This document shows, in pieces, positions 4,612-5,846 of a stretch of DNA of 5,846 bases. The translations under genes and the position numbers were made by a program. This DNA is from Candidatus Bathyarchaeota archaeon (GTDB lineage: Archaea > Thermoproteota > Bathyarchaeia > TCS64): assembly GCA_020697635.1 (NCBI GenBank), contig JAEHCT010000096.1:1-5846 (forward strand). The letters run 5' to 3'. Numbering within the stretch: the stretch's first letter is position 1; every line of letters begins with the position of its first letter. Below the pieces are notes generated by a model. That model had not been told where the DNA came from, did no database searches, and worked only from the letters and a program-made list of their open reading frames with translations.

Positions 4612-5625
4612 ATGTCGGCGGAGGAAGCCATCAAGGCGCTGCCGAAGCTCGAGCAACACGTCCACATCGTCGGCTCCACCAGGCCGGAGACGTTTCTATG
4701 GCTCATACAGGACAGCGGCATGGACCTGCCCTACGAGACCGTCGAGGACCTCGAGGAGTTCTACGACTACAGCGACTTCCCCCACTTCCTGGAGGTCTAC
4801 AGCACCGTGAACGACTCCATCAACAAGGAGAGCCACTACGAGCGGATCACATACGAGATGATGGAGTCCCAGGCGGCGTGCAATGTCCGGCACACCGAGG
4901 CGCTCTTCTCGGCGTGGGACCACGTGAGGCGGGGCCTAGACTACGGCTTGATGGTGGACTCGATCAACAGGGGCATACGGAGAGCCACGAGGGAGTTCGG
5001 CGTAACCTGCACCATACGGGTGGACCTCGTGAGGAACTACGGGCCGGAGATAGGGATGAAGGTCCTAGACCTCATCGAGGAGAAGGGCGACAACGTCGTC
5101 GCCATCGACACGGGTGGAAGCGAGCTCGGCTACCCTCCCAAGCCATATAGGGAGTGCTACCGGAGGGCCAGGAAGATGGGGCTACACGCGGTGGCGCATC
5201 AGGGGGAGGGTGCGGGTGGAGACTACGTCTGGGAGTGCGTCGAGCACCTCAGCCCGGAGAGGATAGGCCACGGCGTAGCCGCCGGACGAGACACCGGGCT
5301 CATGAAGCTGATAGCCGGGAGAGGCATAGGAATAGAGTCCTGCCCGGTGAGCAACCTCAGGACGGGCGCGGTGGGCTCATGGGCCGAGCATCCCATCAGG
5401 CGTTTCATCGAGCACGGCATCAGGGTCTCCGTGAGCAGCGACGACCCGCCCATGTTCGGCACGGACATGAACAACGAGTACCTCCAGCTTCACAGGAACA
5501 TGGGGTTCACGGTGGACGAGCTGTTCCAGATAAGCCTCAACTCCGTAGAGACCAGCTTCCTGGAGTCCGAGGCAAAGGCGTCCATGCTCAGAAGGTTCAA
5601 GGCCGAGTACGAGAAGATGAAGTAG
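4612..5625 (+). CDS. Adenosine deaminase family protein with unusual active-site residues
   Basis: 337 residues, the usual length. The family hydrolyses the 6-amino group of adenosine-type substrates to give the inosine form and ammonia, using one zinc ion in a TIM barrel. Metal and catalytic residues are in place: H16 and H18 in LPKLEQHVHIVGS (10-22), H196 and E199 in AHQGE (195-199), H220 in RIGHG (217-221), and D277-D278 in SSDDPPMFGT (275-284). SCPVSNL (243-249) and the substrate-loop DTGGSE (166-171) are also typical. Three positions deviate from the usual motifs: Q15 replaces Leu in 'ELH', V20 replaces the Asp/Glu/Asn after the second His, and Q197 replaces Ala in 'HAGE'. The V20 position normally meets the ribose 5' end, so a 5'-modified nucleoside such as methylthioadenosine or 5'-deoxyadenosine is conceivable; plain adenosine or adenine remain possible. 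ATG 4612 is chosen because it follows a TATA-like box at leaderless distance and directly precedes the first conserved motif. Confidence 0.9.
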   Translation: MSAEEAIKALPKLEQHVHIVGSTRPETFLWLIQDSGMDLPYETVEDLEEFYDYSDFPHFLEVYSTVNDSINKESHYERITYEMMESQAACNVRHTEALFSAWDHVRRGLDYGLMVDSINRGIRRATREFGVTCTIRVDLVRNYGPEIGMKVLDLIEEKGDNVVAIDTGGSELGYPPKPYRECYRRARKMGLHAVAHQGEGAGGDYVWECVEHLSPERIGHGVAAGRDTGLMKLIAGRGIGIESCPVSNLRTGAVGSWAEHPIRRFIEHGIRVSVSSDDPPMFGTDMNNEYLQLHRNMGFTVDELFQISLNSVETSFLESEAKASMLRRFKAEYEKMK

Positions 5626-5671
5626 CCCCCAATCATGTTACCCACTGTTTGTTGTGTCAATAGACTGCATA

Positions 5672-5677
5672 TTTTTT
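5672..5677 (+). terminator. T-tract terminator after the deaminase gene
   Basis: Six consecutive T within CATATTTTTTCAA, about 46 bases after the deaminase stop at 5625. An oligo-T tract on the coding strand is the known signal for intrinsic termination in archaea. No stable hairpin precedes it. Confidence 0.4.
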
Positions 5678-5718
5678 CAATACTCCTTACTGCATCGAGG
5701 TTTTCAACAGAACATCTT

Positions 5719-5743
5719 CATGATTATGAGAATCTTATTCATG
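5719..5743. repeat. Imperfect 25-base palindrome in the right-hand spacer
   Basis: CATGA (5719-5723) matches TCATG (5739-5743) as an inverted repeat, with further partial pairing inside (TA/TA and GA/TC) interrupted by single mismatches. It lies in a spacer with no recognised gene and could be a regulator site for a gene beyond the right edge, or chance. Confidence 0.25.
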
Positions 5744-5846
5744 TAACTTCGCCAGATGTTAACGATTCAACCCAAGTTTTCAACTTTAAGCAGTTCACCA
5801 CAAGGGAACCATTACTCTGTGCGCGCATAGGGGCTTGCTCGCATGG

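Noticed and set aside
3341..4612. Plus-strand open frame of 423 codons overlapping the permease gene
   Set aside because: It is an out-of-frame shadow, extremely rich in Arg and His, while the other frame gives a clear 12-helix MFS protein.
5700..5784. Direct repeat GTTTTCAAC at 5700-5708 and 5776-5784
   Set aside because: Nine AT-rich bases occurring twice is likely by chance; no further copies or regular spacing, so not a CRISPR or attachment site.
5739..5846. Minus-strand frame entering from the right edge (36 codons)
   Set aside because: Too short to judge, no recognisable motif, and the base composition resembles the spacer and not the neighbouring genes.

Overview
The window is archaeal. 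It carries a complete TATA-binding protein gene (tbp), and several genes have an AT-rich TATA-like box 24-28 bases upstream of the ATG with no Shine-Dalgarno sequence, which is typical of leaderless archaeal transcripts. Coding DNA is GC-rich with frequent AGG (Arg) and ATA (Ile) codons, while the long intergenic stretches are strongly AT-rich. The thioadenosine phosphorylase with a Cys-X-Cys tail resembles the Sulfolobus type, so a thermophilic TACK-lineage archaeon is my best guess; that placement is inference.

Layout. (1) 1-283, minus strand: the N-terminal 94 codons of a DUF362-family protein running off the left edge. (2) 284-787: an AT-rich spacer holding a promoter for the DUF362 gene, a strong TATA box near 471-478, and just downstream about 100 bases with strong self-complementarity that I read as an unassigned structured RNA or a very long tbp leader. 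(3) 857-1435, plus strand: tbp, with its own TATA box, a leader of about 65 bases containing a possible 21-codon upstream ORF, and the only clear Shine-Dalgarno sequence in the window. (4) 1436-1725: a convergent spacer with a GC palindrome and a hairpin. (5) 3276 down to 1726, minus strand: S-methyl-5'-thioadenosine phosphorylase followed by a formyltransferase-fold protein. (6) 3277-3338: a 62-base divergent promoter region. (7) 3339-5625, plus strand: a 12-helix MFS permease followed by an adenosine-deaminase-family protein. (8) 5626-5846: spacer with a T-tract terminator.

Regions 5-7 form a purine-nucleoside salvage neighbourhood. A permease could import (or export) nucleosides or bases. 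The deaminase would convert an adenosine-type nucleoside to the inosine form. The phosphorylase would split methylthioadenosine, the by-product of polyamine synthesis and other SAM-dependent reactions, into adenine and methylthioribose-1-phosphate. The formyltransferase may act in one-carbon or nucleotide-sugar chemistry; its substrate is not evident.

The points most worth a second look are the structured RNA at about 500-605, with mutually exclusive pairings, and the altered active-site motifs of the deaminase (HQGE instead of HAGE; Val where the ribose-contacting Asp usually sits). No CRISPR array, insertion sequence, tRNA or rRNA gene was recognised.
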